Shown here piece after piece: positions 1-11,259 of a stretch of 21,866 bases of DNA; positions within the stretch are counted from its first letter, which is position 1; each line of letters begins with the position of its first letter. This DNA comes from DATHWB01 sp035544575 (GTDB lineage Bacteria > Actinomycetota > Acidimicrobiia > Spongiisociales > ZC4RG35), in assembly GCA_035544575.1 (NCBI GenBank), contig DATKEC010000122.1, positions 1 through 21,866 of the forward strand. The letters are read 5' to 3'. The position numbers and the translations under genes were made by a program. The notes under the pieces were generated by a model. The model ran no database searches. It was given only the letters and a program-made list of their open reading frames with translations, and was not told where the DNA came from.

Positions 1-1
1 G

Positions 2-160
2 CATTCGCTTCGTCTCACGAAGCGCTTGTTCCGCCACGCCCGGACGATGGACCTCCCCGGTTTTCTCGAACTCACCGCCGCCATGCAGGCGATCGCGCAC
101 TCGACCGACGCCCACCACGAGGCTGTCGCGACCTACCTCGATCGCCTCGAGAACCGCTGA
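2..160 (+). CDS. enoyl-CoA hydratase/isomerase (crotonase) family, C-terminal fragment
   Basis: This is the 3' end of a gene that begins before the window; 52 codons are visible before the TGA at 158-160. The pattern LRLTKRLFRHA, then MDLPGFLELTAAMQAIA, then HSTDAHHEAVATYLDRLE matches the C-terminal helical trimerisation region of crotonase-fold proteins, where 'TK' is followed by a helix and then 'Q...DH.E.v.af...'. Enoyl-CoA hydratases hydrate 2-enoyl-CoA in fatty-acid or aromatic-acid degradation. The oxyanion-hole and catalytic residues lie outside the window, so the exact reaction cannot be given. A perfect 6-bp stem with a 3-base loop (176-190) follows the stop and may mark the transcript end. 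Confidence 0.75.
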   Translation, partial: HSLRLTKRLFRHARTMDLPGFLELTAAMQAIAHSTDAHHEAVATYLDRLENR

Positions 161-175
161 GCTCCGAGCCGACTT

Positions 176-190
176 CCTGCCGGCGGCAGG
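176..190 (+). other. short stem-loop after the crotonase gene
   Basis: Arms CCTGCC and GGCAGG enclose a 3-base loop, 15 bases after the preceding stop codon. There is no T tract, so intrinsic termination is only a possibility. The rest of the 132-base gap up to the next gene holds a G7 run (232-238) that can pair weakly with C5 (253-257), and a candidate promoter. Confidence 0.3.
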
Positions 191-260
191 CGGGGAAGTG
201 CTTCACCGATTTGGGACGCTGGACCCATGTTGGGGGGGTTTGCAAATCGAAGCCCCCGGG

Positions 261-266
261 TAGTGT
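261..266 (+). promoter_or_regulatory. candidate -10 box TAGTGT for the SLH protein gene
   Basis: TAGTGT fits the TANNNT form seen upstream of other genes in this part of the window. It would place the transcript start near 273 and give a leader of about 20 bases carrying a GAGGGG ribosome-binding site (282-287), 5 bases before the GTG start at 293. No convincing -35 box is visible. Confidence 0.35.
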
Positions 267-292
267 GACTGCCATCGATTCGAGGGGTTGGG

Positions 293-3200
293 GTGCAAAC
301 AGCGAGGCGTATTCATCGCCGCCGTCTCACGGTGGGCGTGGTCATTGCGATGCTGATCGGAGTGTCTCCGGCAGCAGCGTCCGTCAACGACAGATCTGAT
401 TCGCCTGTCCCGCAGGTGGCGCGGGAGGTCCAGACGGTTCCGATCAGGGACCTGGGCGAGGCATCGCCCGGCGGTATCTCATACGACGCAGCCGACCAGG
501 AGTTCGTGGTCGCGGGCGCCGGGCAGTCACGCCTCGCCGGGGGTGATGGGCTGGCCGCATTCAACCCGGCCGACGGCTACATCTACGTGCTCGACACCGA
601 AACCGACCGCCTCGACGCGATTGACCATGATGGAGCGGTCGTTGCCTCCTATGACACCTCCTTGGTCGAGCTGGTCTCGCCCGAAGCGATGACGTTCGCT
701 CCGAGCACCGACAGCACCGATGATTCCGACTCGATGAACTTGTTCGTGGCCGATGCCGGGGATGGCACCTGGGACGGTGGGGTCACCGAGATCACCGTCG
801 AACAGCCCGCGTTGCTGACGGCGGAGGTTGTCGACGCCTCGTTGATCCAGATCATCGACGTCTCAACGTGGAACCCACCGGCGATGGAGCCTTCCGGGAT
901 CGTGTGGATTCCGTCATTGGATCGTCTGATCGTTGTCGATTCGGAGATCAACGAGGTAGCTGGCTTCCAGAACGTGAACATGTGGCACATCGACCGCGCG
1001 GGGGTCGTGAGTGCGACCGGCGCAACCTCCGGGCCGAATTCGGCGGGGTCCTATTCCAACGAACCGACTGGCCTGGGATATGACGCAGGCAGCAACACCC
1101 TGTTCGTTTCGGACGACACCGGCAACATCGGGCGACCGGTGCATGTCGTCAAACCTGGACTCGACGGCCAATTCGGCACCAGCGACGACCAGGTCGTTTC
1201 CATCAACATGGCGAATCATGGAGCCACCGACACCGAGGATCCCGAGTTCGATCCGATCACCGGTCATCTTTTCGTGTTGTCGGGCGCCGATCGTGAGATC
1301 TTCCGCATCGACCCGGTCGACGGGATCTTCGGCAATGGCAACGACATCATCACCAGCTTCGACATCAGCCATCTCGGACCGACCAACTTCGAGGGTCTGA
1401 CGTCCTCGCCGTCGCGCCGCACCCTCTATGTCGGCGCACGCGCCACCGATCAGGTCTTCGAGATCACCCACGATGGTCAGCTGGTCCGTACCATCAACGT
1501 GAACATCTCCGGACACAGCTTCATATCCGGACTGGCCATCGCGCCGAGCAGTGTCAACCCTTCGGTCTTGAGCCTTTGGATCGTCGATAGGGCATCGACG
1601 GATACGTTCGACGGCAAGATCTTCGAGGTCTCAGTACCCGACCTCGACGGCGCGCCGGACAATCTGGCGCCGGTGGTCGACGCCGGCCCAGATCAAGTGG
1701 TCACTTTCCCCGACCCAGGCAGTCTCGTAGGCACGGCCGTAGACGACGGCAAGCCGGAAGGCAGCGTGCTCACCCATACATGGACCAAGGTGAGCGGTCC
1801 CGGCGACGTGTCCTTCGGCGACTCCACTGCCCTGGCAACCTCGGCGGCGTTCGGGACCGTCGGTGTGTATGTGCTGCAGTTGTCGGCGACTGACGGCGAG
1901 TTCACATCGAGGGATTCGATGATGGTGGTGGTTCAGGCGCAGCCGAATTCCCCACCCGTGGTGGATCCGATCGCGGATGTCACGCTGCAAGAGGGTGAGA
2001 GCGTCGTCGTCGAGGTCTCTGCGAGCGATCCTGACGGTGACAGCCTCTCGATCACGGCCGAGGGCCTTCCCGCGTTCGCCTCCCTGAACCCGGCCACCAG
2101 GGAGATCACGATCGCCCCGCTGACCGGCGACGCCGGCTCCTACGGACCGGTGACCGTCACGGTCGCCGACACGGCGACCTACGACAAGGAGCCGCCGACC
2201 TTCCGTTCGGCTTCGTCGGCCGCCATCACCGCCGCCAACGGGTCAGTGCTGACCATCCCTCGTCCGGCAGGCGTCGAAGCCGGCGACCTGCTGATCGCCC
2301 AGATCAGGTACCGCGACGGTGTGACCGGAGGAGCAGACCTGATCGCACCGGATGGATGGACCGAACTCGCGACCATCGCCGACTCGGACGCGCACCACTC
2401 GGTCTTCTACCGGGTGGCGGGAGCGCACGAGGCGGTTCAGTACTCCTTCGACCAGTCCACCAACGAGGGTCGCATCTCGGGTGCGATCGGGGCGTACACC
2501 GGAGTCGACCCGGCGAATCCGATCCATGCCTGGGCGGCCACGGGTACACGCACCGACACGCTGATCGCACCGGAGGCGAGCGCGGCGGTGGACGACACGA
2601 CCGTTGTCCGGCTGTGGGGATGGCGCGGGGAAGACGGTTCCACCGTCGGGTTCAACACCGCCCCCGTCGGGGTCGACCAGCGCTGGTCCGAGCAGAACGG
2701 GGTCGTGCCCTTTGATGACCGGAACATGGTGCTCGGAGGCGACCACACCCACCCGAATGCAGGACAGGTCGAAACCTCGACGGCGTCGGGCTCCACCAGC
2801 GGTTTCGAGAGACGCCGAAGCGGCTTCACCATCGTGCTCACACCGGCCGGCGTCGGGGCGGCAGTGTCGACCACGTTCGACATCACGGTCACGGCCGGCC
2901 CGCATGTCAATGTGGCGCCGGTGGCGGCGGACGACGCGGCGTCCACCAACGCCGGCGTGGCCGTCGTCGTCGATGTGTTGGCGAATGACACCGATGCCAA
3001 CAACGACGCCTTGACGGTGGTCAATGTGTCCTCGCCGGCGAACGGCTCGGTCGTCGTCAACGCCGATCAGACCATCACGTACACACCGGACATCGGATTC
3101 ACCGGTAGCGACTCGTTCACCTACCAGGCCCACGACGGTCAGACCACCTCGAATGTCGCCACCGTGACGATCGGCGTGATCGCAGCCGGGGGTGGCGGGG

Positions 3201-3871
3201 GTGGCGGCGGTGGCGGTGGTGGCGGTGGCGGCGGTGGGGGCGGTGGCGGCACCGAGGTCGGGGGGATCGTCATCGAACGGCTCTGCCTCGAAGGTGTTCC
3301 CGTCTCCGGATTCTCGGACGTAGCTCGCTCCAGCGTGCATGCAATCGACATCGACTGCATCGCCCACATCGGCGTGACGAACGGTGTGGGAGACGGCCTC
3401 TATGACCCGATCGGGGCCGTGACGCGCTGGCAGATGGCGCTGTTCCTCACCAGGACTGCGACAGCAATGGGAGTCGATGTCCCCAGTGCGGCCGCGCCGT
3501 TCAGCGATCTCGATGGACTCGGCGCAGACACGGTGGCGGCCATCGGGAGTCTGGCTGCGATGGGAATCGCCCAGGGCACCTCGACGACCGAGTACTCGCC
3601 GTTCGCTCCGGTCACCCGGTGGCAGATGGCGCTGTTCCTCACGCGGTTGTACGCCGCCACCGGTCGGGAACTGCCTGCGGCTGCCGCGCTGGCGTTCGGG
3701 GATCTGGATGGCTTGAGCCAGGACGCGATCGTCGCCATCGGTCAGTTGTCCGCCCTCGGCGTGACGGCGGGAACGAGTTCGAGCACCTACAGCCCCGATA
3801 ACGCCGTGAACCGCCAGGAGATGGCGTCCTTCCTGGCGCGGCTGGTCAGGCTCGAACCGATCCCGACATGA
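293..3871 (+). CDS. large secreted multidomain surface protein with three C-terminal SLH repeats
   Basis: 1192 residues from a GTG start preceded by GAGGGG. Residues 1-30 form a signal peptide: an Arg-rich n-region, a hydrophobic core, and a likely cut after AAA. Residues about 45-450 form a propeller-like region of repeated 'fDp.tg.LfV' blades resembling SdiA-regulated or NHL-type domains. A PKD/REJ-like domain follows (about 457-551), then a cadherin/Ig-like domain (from about 552), a secreted beta module with the pattern 'LTIPRPAGVEAGDLLIAQI...APDGWTEL' (about 635-860), and a second cadherin-like domain with 'VLANDTD' (about 873-963). A run of 21 glycines (966-986) precedes three SLH repeats (about 1006-1060, 1068-1125, 1134-1187), two of them carrying 'VTRWQMALFLTR'. 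SLH repeats normally bind cell-wall polymers, so the protein is expected on the cell surface. No catalytic motif is visible; adhesion or an envelope structural role is inferred. Confidence 0.85.
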   Translation: MQTARRIHRRRLTVGVVIAMLIGVSPAAASVNDRSDSPVPQVAREVQTVPIRDLGEASPGGISYDAADQEFVVAGAGQSRLAGGDGLAAFNPADGYIYVLDTETDRLDAIDHDGAVVASYDTSLVELVSPEAMTFAPSTDSTDDSDSMNLFVADAGDGTWDGGVTEITVEQPALLTAEVVDASLIQIIDVSTWNPPAMEPSGIVWIPSLDRLIVVDSEINEVAGFQNVNMWHIDRAGVVSATGATSGPNSAGSYSNEPTGLGYDAGSNTLFVSDDTGNIGRPVHVVKPGLDGQFGTSDDQVVSINMANHGATDTEDPEFDPITGHLFVLSGADREIFRIDPVDGIFGNGNDIITSFDISHLGPTNFEGLTSSPSRRTLYVGARATDQVFEITHDGQLVRTINVNISGHSFISGLAIAPSSVNPSVLSLWIVDRASTDTFDGKIFEVSVPDLDGAPDNLAPVVDAGPDQVVTFPDPGSLVGTAVDDGKPEGSVLTHTWTKVSGPGDVSFGDSTALATSAAFGTVGVYVLQLSATDGEFTSRDSMMVVVQAQPNSPPVVDPIADVTLQEGESVVVEVSASDPDGDSLSITAEGLPAFASLNPATREITIAPLTGDAGSYGPVTVTVADTATYDKEPPTFRSASSAAITAANGSVLTIPRPAGVEAGDLLIAQIRYRDGVTGGADLIAPDGWTELATIADSDAHHSVFYRVAGAHEAVQYSFDQSTNEGRISGAIGAYTGVDPANPIHAWAATGTRTDTLIAPEASAAVDDTTVVRLWGWRGEDGSTVGFNTAPVGVDQRWSEQNGVVPFDDRNMVLGGDHTHPNAGQVETSTASGSTSGFERRRSGFTIVLTPAGVGAAVSTTFDITVTAGPHVNVAPVAADDAASTNAGVAVVVDVLANDTDANNDALTVVNVSSPANGSVVVNADQTITYTPDIGFTGSDSFTYQAHDGQTTSNVATVTIGVIAAGGGGGGGGGGGGGGGGGGGGGTEVGGIVIERLCLEGVPVSGFSDVARSSVHAIDIDCIAHIGVTNGVGDGLYDPIGAVTRWQMALFLTRTATAMGVDVPSAAAPFSDLDGLGADTVAAIGSLAAMGIAQGTSTTEYSPFAPVTRWQMALFLTRLYAATGRELPAAAALAFGDLDGLSQDAIVAIGQLSALGVTAGTSSSTYSPDNAVNRQEMASFLARLVRLEPIPT
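3188..3250 (+). repeat. polyglycine-coding tract (21 Gly codons)
   Basis: Twenty-one consecutive glycine codons, a mixture of GGT, GGC and GGG with no GGA, separate the Ig-like array from the SLH anchor of the surface protein (residues 966-986). It probably acts as a flexible linker. The G-rich strand is prone to slippage and to sequencing error, so its exact length deserves caution. Confidence 0.85.
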
Positions 3872-3875
3872 GGAA

Positions 3876-3908
3876 TTGGGTGGCGGGCCGGGGGGACCCG
3901 CCACCCAA
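3876..3908. terminator. strong hairpin between convergent genes
   Basis: A perfect 12-bp stem (TTGGGTGGCGGG at 3876-3887 pairing with 3897-3908) encloses a 9-base loop. It starts 4 bases after the stop of the SLH protein gene and lies 42 bases beyond the stop of the convergent minus-strand gene. The symmetry suggests it ends transcripts from both sides. There is no long T run, which is common in high-GC actinobacteria. Confidence 0.7.
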
Positions 3909-3950
3909 CCCAACCATCTCCCGGCGCTCCGGCAAAGACGGCCCCAGCCG

Positions 3951-4565
3951 TCAGCGACCGACCGTGAAGCCGGACTTCACGAGAAGCCTCAGCAGAGCCG
4001 GGCCCGGCTCCTTGAACTGGGCGGAACGCAACACGTCGTCGTAGCTCTCCATGAAGCCGACGAGTGACGCGATCACGTGGCCGATCGGGATCGTATGGAG
4101 TCCTGGATGCGCGCTGCGTCCGAACGCCACCAGTCGCGTGCGGATCTCGCCTCCCCCACGCGCCAGGTCGGAGGAGATGCCGCCGCTGACGAGCCGGTCG
4201 ACCACTCCGGCGACACCGTCGGCGTAGACCCAAGCGAAGCGGCGCAACACCGAGTGGAGCACCGCGGGGTGGGCCAACGTTGGATTGAACACCGCCTCAC
4301 CCTGTTTCACCTCCCCGATGAGCACATCGGTGCGCTCCTCGGTCAGGTCGAGGACCTCGTCGTGTATCAGGAGCAATCGGGCGTCAGGCCCTGTCGTGGA
4401 CTCGGCGACGTACGTGTCTCCCGGAAATCGGACCCCGACGATGTCGACGTCGGTGAGTGTGTCGAATGTGCCGAGGTCGTTGCGCGCCCGCACCTCGATC
4501 TCGGACAGCGTCAGGTAGCCGTTGAGACGGAGATAGGACTCGACGAGGTTCACTGCTACATCCAT
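3951..4565 (-). CDS. uncharacterised small protein with a PD-(D/E)xK nuclease-like core
   Basis: 204 residues; I chose the ATG at 4565 (MDVAVNLVESYLRL), although the frame stays open upstream. The N-terminal part reads as a helix ('VNLVESYLRLNGYLTLSEIEVRAR'), then a strand with TDVDIVGVRFPG (Asp39/Asp41), and after about 40 residues a strand with LIGEVKQG (Glu85-x-Lys87). This helix/D/ExK spacing is the signature of the restriction-endonuclease-like fold, used by many DNA- and RNA-cleaving or purely binding proteins. The C-terminal 115 residues are helical and unrecognised. A CACAAT box (4573-4578) lies 7 bases before the start, compatible with a leaderless transcript. No methyltransferase or other partner is adjacent, so a restriction role is not supported. 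The function is unknown; the fold call is an inference from motifs only. Confidence 0.65.
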   Translation of the reverse strand: MDVAVNLVESYLRLNGYLTLSEIEVRARNDLGTFDTLTDVDIVGVRFPGDTYVAESTTGPDARLLLIHDEVLDLTEERTDVLIGEVKQGEAVFNPTLAHPAVLHSVLRRFAWVYADGVAGVVDRLVSGGISSDLARGGGEIRTRLVAFGRSAHPGLHTIPIGHVIASLVGFMESYDDVLRSAQFKEPGPALLRLLVKSGFTVGR

Positions 4566-4572
4566 TGCCGAG

Positions 4573-4578
4573 ATTGTG
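4573..4578 (-). promoter_or_regulatory. candidate -10 box for the PD-(D/E)xK-like gene
   Basis: On the minus strand this reads CACAAT and ends 7 bases before the ATG at 4565. That is the spacing expected if transcription starts at or next to the start codon. No Shine-Dalgarno sequence is visible here, consistent with leaderless translation. The hexamer is a weak match to TANNNT. Confidence 0.25.
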
Positions 4579-4657
4579 GTCGCCGGGATCCCGCTCGCCG
4601 ATTCGGCCACGAGTCTGCCTCGGCGCCGCCCGCGTAGTTGGGCCGAATGCCCCATGG

Positions 4658-4666
4658 TTATCCACA
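4658..4666 (+). promoter_or_regulatory. perfect DnaA-box sequence
   Basis: TTATCCACA matches the consensus DnaA-binding nonamer exactly. It lies in the divergent spacer between the nuclease-like gene and the HD-GYP gene, 58 bases before the latter's ATG. It stands alone, without clustered boxes, an AT-rich unwinding region, or neighbouring dnaA/dnaN, so it is not an origin. DnaA also acts as a transcription factor from single boxes, but chance occurrence is possible. Confidence 0.35.
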
Positions 4667-4724
4667 GGCATGTAACGCACCATGTCCGACTGGGACTGAG
4701 GCTCGGACAGGGCGGAAAGGCACG

Positions 4725-5309
4725 ATGGACACGCTGCTGGCAGCAATGGAAGGTGTGGTCGAAGATCTCTACGGCCACGTCCACCGCGTCAGTTCGGTGT
4801 CCTCCGCCATCGGACGTCACATGGGCCTCGACGACCTCGACGTCGACCGACTGACCACCGTCGGAGTTCTCCACGACGTGGGCAAGATCCATGTCGATCC
4901 GGCCATACTCGCCAAGCCCGGCCCGCTGGACGGCGACGAGGTGGTGCGCATGCGGCGCCATCCAGAGTTCGGTTTCGCGATGACGGTGGATCTCTTCGAC
5001 CGGGGCGTCTCCGAAGCGATCCTGCACCACCACGAGCGCTTCGACGGGAGCGGCTACCCGTACGGGCTGGCCCGAGGCGAGATCCCTCTGCTGGCCCGGA
5101 TCGTGCTCGTGGCCGATGCCTTCGATGCAATCACGAGCCATCGCAGCTACCAGCCCGCACTTCCGGTCGAGTGGGCGATGCAGGAGATACGGCGTTGCGC
5201 CGGGTCCCAGTTCGATCCGATGGTGGTCGAGGCCTTCGGCGAAGTGGCCGATGCGGGACTCCTCCACGGGATCGTCACGGTGGCATTGCGTCTCGCCGTT
5301 CAGGCCTGA
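4725..5309 (+). CDS. stand-alone HD-GYP domain protein, probable cyclic-di-GMP phosphodiesterase
   Basis: 194 residues from the ATG at 4725, which follows GGAAAGG at a normal distance; an in-frame GTG at 4638 would add a tail that looks non-coding. The metal-binding residues are all visible: His20 (GHVHRV), His50-Asp51 (LHDVGK), His79 (RRHPEFG), the cluster HHHERFDGSGYP at 101-112, and VADAFDAITS at 129-138. HD-GYP enzymes hydrolyse cyclic di-GMP, and sometimes cGAMP, to mononucleotides using a bi- or tri-iron centre. There is no receiver, GAF or membrane domain, so it is a cytoplasmic catalytic unit that must be controlled by expression or a partner. The next gene, lhr, has its own promoter and is probably not co-regulated. 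Confidence 0.88.
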   Translation: MDTLLAAMEGVVEDLYGHVHRVSSVSSAIGRHMGLDDLDVDRLTTVGVLHDVGKIHVDPAILAKPGPLDGDEVVRMRRHPEFGFAMTVDLFDRGVSEAILHHHERFDGSGYPYGLARGEIPLLARIVLVADAFDAITSHRSYQPALPVEWAMQEIRRCAGSQFDPMVVEAFGEVADAGLLHGIVTVALRLAVQA

Positions 5310-5343
5310 CGTAGCTCTCGCCAAGTAGGTCACACCCACCGGA

Positions 5344-5349
5344 TACAGT
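5344..5349 (+). promoter_or_regulatory. -10 box TACAGT, leaderless start of lhr
   Basis: TACAGT ends exactly 6 bases before the GTG at 5356, which puts the expected transcript start on the first base of the start codon. There is no Shine-Dalgarno sequence. The same arrangement (TANNNT, 6 bases, GTG) is found before cofG. Confidence 0.5.
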
Positions 5350-5355
5350 CGTGTC

Positions 5356-9735
<4,380 letters not shown>

Positions 9736-9742
9736 TTCCAAC

Positions 9743-9748
9743 TAGCGT
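9743..9748 (+). promoter_or_regulatory. candidate -10 box TAGCGT for the IclR operon
   Basis: TAGCGT lies just after the lhr stop and would start the transcript near 9755, ahead of the palindrome at 9762-9778. The same hexamer precedes the DUF4032 gene (11960-11965). Confidence 0.4.
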
Positions 9749-9761
9749 TGTGGTGCATCGT

Positions 9762-9778
9762 GTGCGACGTGGTTGCAC
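9762..9778. promoter_or_regulatory. imperfect 17-base palindrome, candidate IclR-family operator
   Basis: The sequence GTGCGACGTGGTTGCAC has 6 of 8 symmetric positions paired around a central T. It sits immediately downstream of the candidate -10 box and upstream of the chosen start of the IclR-family gene, where an autoregulatory operator would be expected. Its GTNCGA/TNGCAC flavour recalls sites of PcaR-type IclR regulators, but this is a resemblance only. Confidence 0.35.
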
Positions 9779-9799
9779 CCTGTGCGACAGGAGCGGAAG

Positions 9800-10615
9800 T
9801 TGGATTCGGAGCGCGGGAACACCGATGGCGAGAACGCGGATCGCGGAACCACTGGCAGGGACAGCTCTGCCAACACCCACCAGTCGCTGCACCGCGCCGC
9901 CGCGATCCTCCGGACGTTCACCGAAGCCGAACCACAACGCTCTGTCTCCGACATCGCCCGCCAACTTGACCTCCACAAGAGCACGGTGTCGAGAATCCTC
10001 GCCGCACTCGCCGACGACGGCCTCGTCTGGCAGAACGCGCGCACGGGGCGTTACGCCCTTGGGCTCGGTCTCGTCGAGCTGGCAGGCGTGGCGCTGGGAC
10101 AGATCGACGTGCGAGCAGCTTCGATGCCCCATATCGAAAGACTCGCATCCACCCTCGGTGAGACCGTCACCGTGGCCGTTCTGCGAGCCGACGAGGCCGT
10201 GACCGTTGCCCACGCCGCCTCGCCACACTCGGTGAGACACGTCTCCTGGATCGGACGCCGGATCCCGCTCGCCACGACCGCCACGGGACGGGTCTTCCTG
10301 GCGGCACGCGCCGGCACCCGACGAAGTGGGGCCGGGGACGGTTCGGCGACCGACCGTGAAGAGCGCATGGCTCGCGAGCTGTCACTGGTCCGCCGTCGCG
10401 GCTATGCGATCGAGATCGACGAATTCGAACCAGGAGGGGCGGGCGTGGCGGTCCCGATTCACGACGCCGCAGGATCCGTCGTCGCCGCCATCGGCGTGCA
10501 TGGGCCGATCGAGCGCTTCGGGGCCGAAGAGCGACTCGCCGCGATACCGATGCTCCACGAGGCGGCGCGAGACATCGCGCTCGAGCTCGGATCACGGAAG
10601 GAGGCTTCGGCATGA
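9800..10615 (+). CDS. IclR-family transcriptional regulator
   Basis: 271 residues from the TTG at 9800, chosen because AGGAG (9789-9793) stands 6 bases before it; an upstream TTG at 9773 is possible and would add 9 residues. After a polar N-terminal tail, residues 28-88 form the IclR winged helix: 'SLHRAAAILRTF', then 'SVSDIARQLDLHKSTVSRILAAL', then 'GRYALGLGLVEL'. The C-terminal effector domain (about 100-265) shows 'ETVTVAVLRADEAVTVAHA', 'GRRIPLATTATGRVFLA', 'RRRGYAIEIDEFEPGGAGVAVPI' and 'AAIGVHGP', the usual IclR ligand pocket strands. These regulators bind small organic acids and often control a neighbouring catabolic or transport operon. Its stop overlaps the next start (ATGA at 10612-10615), so it is the first gene of a coupled trio and probably regulates that trio, perhaps through the palindrome at 9762-9778. 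Confidence 0.9.
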   Translation: MDSERGNTDGENADRGTTGRDSSANTHQSLHRAAAILRTFTEAEPQRSVSDIARQLDLHKSTVSRILAALADDGLVWQNARTGRYALGLGLVELAGVALGQIDVRAASMPHIERLASTLGETVTVAVLRADEAVTVAHAASPHSVRHVSWIGRRIPLATTATGRVFLAARAGTRRSGAGDGSATDREERMARELSLVRRRGYAIEIDEFEPGGAGVAVPIHDAAGSVVAAIGVHGPIERFGAEERLAAIPMLHEAARDIALELGSRKEASA

Positions 10616-11259
10616 CCGCGACGGCACCGGTACCACTCGAGGCACATGATGTGGTGGAGGGTCGGATGTTCGCCCACCCGGATCACATCTCCGCCGACCG
10701 TTCCACGATGTGTCTGTTGATCCGGGATGTGAACCGCCGGGTCGCAGCTGCCACAGGCTTCACCGAAGTCTGGGAGCCCACTCCGGACAGCTGGTATCGC
10801 CACGTCCTCATCCCGCGACCCGAGGTCTTCTCCCGACACACACGGCTGACCGTCATCGGGTTCTTCGGGCGCAAGCGGGACCTCGTCCCCCTCGAGGTGG
10901 CACGCGGCATCCAGGACATCAGCGACGAACTCAACAGACAGATCCCCTCGTTCACCGGCGTGCTCTCGTATTCGACGCTTCTCCTGTCCGACGAGCTCAA
11001 CTACGCCAACCTCGTCCTGCTCGACTCTCCCGACGCGATCGCAGCGTGGCGGAACACCGCTCCACACCCGGTGGCGGCGGGCTCGCTGTCGAAGGAGTAC
11101 TACGCCTTCATCCGGATCTACCACGGGTCCATCGACGTGGAGTCGATGGGGACCGAAGGTGCCGTGCGGCTCGAACGCGTCAAGTACTGGGACTACCGCG
11201 ATGACCCGACATGGACCGCGCACCGTGAGCTGACACCGACCGAATCGCGGGCGAGATGA
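10612..11259 (+). CDS. uncharacterised protein, probable dimeric alpha/beta-barrel fold
   Basis: 215 residues. The ATG at 10612 overlaps the IclR stop (ATGA) and has a strong AAGGAGG (10598-10604) 7 bases upstream, so the start is well supported. I do not recognise the family. The stretch from about residue 75 to 170 alternates strand, helix, strand, strand, helix, strand ('RLTVIGFFGRK', 'EVARGIQDISDELNRQI', 'FTGVLSYSTLLLS', 'YANLVLLDS', 'DAIAAWRNTAPHPVA', 'YYAFIRIYHGSI'). That resembles ferredoxin-like dimeric barrels such as antibiotic-biosynthesis monooxygenases or EthD-like proteins, in particular the 'D...aWr....H..a' helix. The N-terminal 70 residues and C-terminal tail ('VKYWDYRDDPTWTAH') are unassigned. 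Coupling on both sides (ATGA with the IclR gene and with the PhnD-like gene) shows that it works with them. The substrate is unknown. Confidence 0.8.
   Translation: MTATAPVPLEAHDVVEGRMFAHPDHISADRSTMCLLIRDVNRRVAAATGFTEVWEPTPDSWYRHVLIPRPEVFSRHTRLTVIGFFGRKRDLVPLEVARGIQDISDELNRQIPSFTGVLSYSTLLLSDELNYANLVLLDSPDAIAAWRNTAPHPVAAGSLSKEYYAFIRIYHGSIDVESMGTEGAVRLERVKYWDYRDDPTWTAHRELTPTESRAR

Noticed and set aside
2243..3913. 556-codon antisense open frame over the SLH protein gene
   Set aside because: It is a mirror of the GC-rich codon pattern of the real gene; its composition is Arg/Gly/Asp-rich without any recognisable domain, and it runs across the terminator hairpin.
3951..4565. Restriction-modification or other defence locus
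   Set aside because: Only the nuclease-like protein is present, with housekeeping neighbours and no methyltransferase, toxin or sensor partner.
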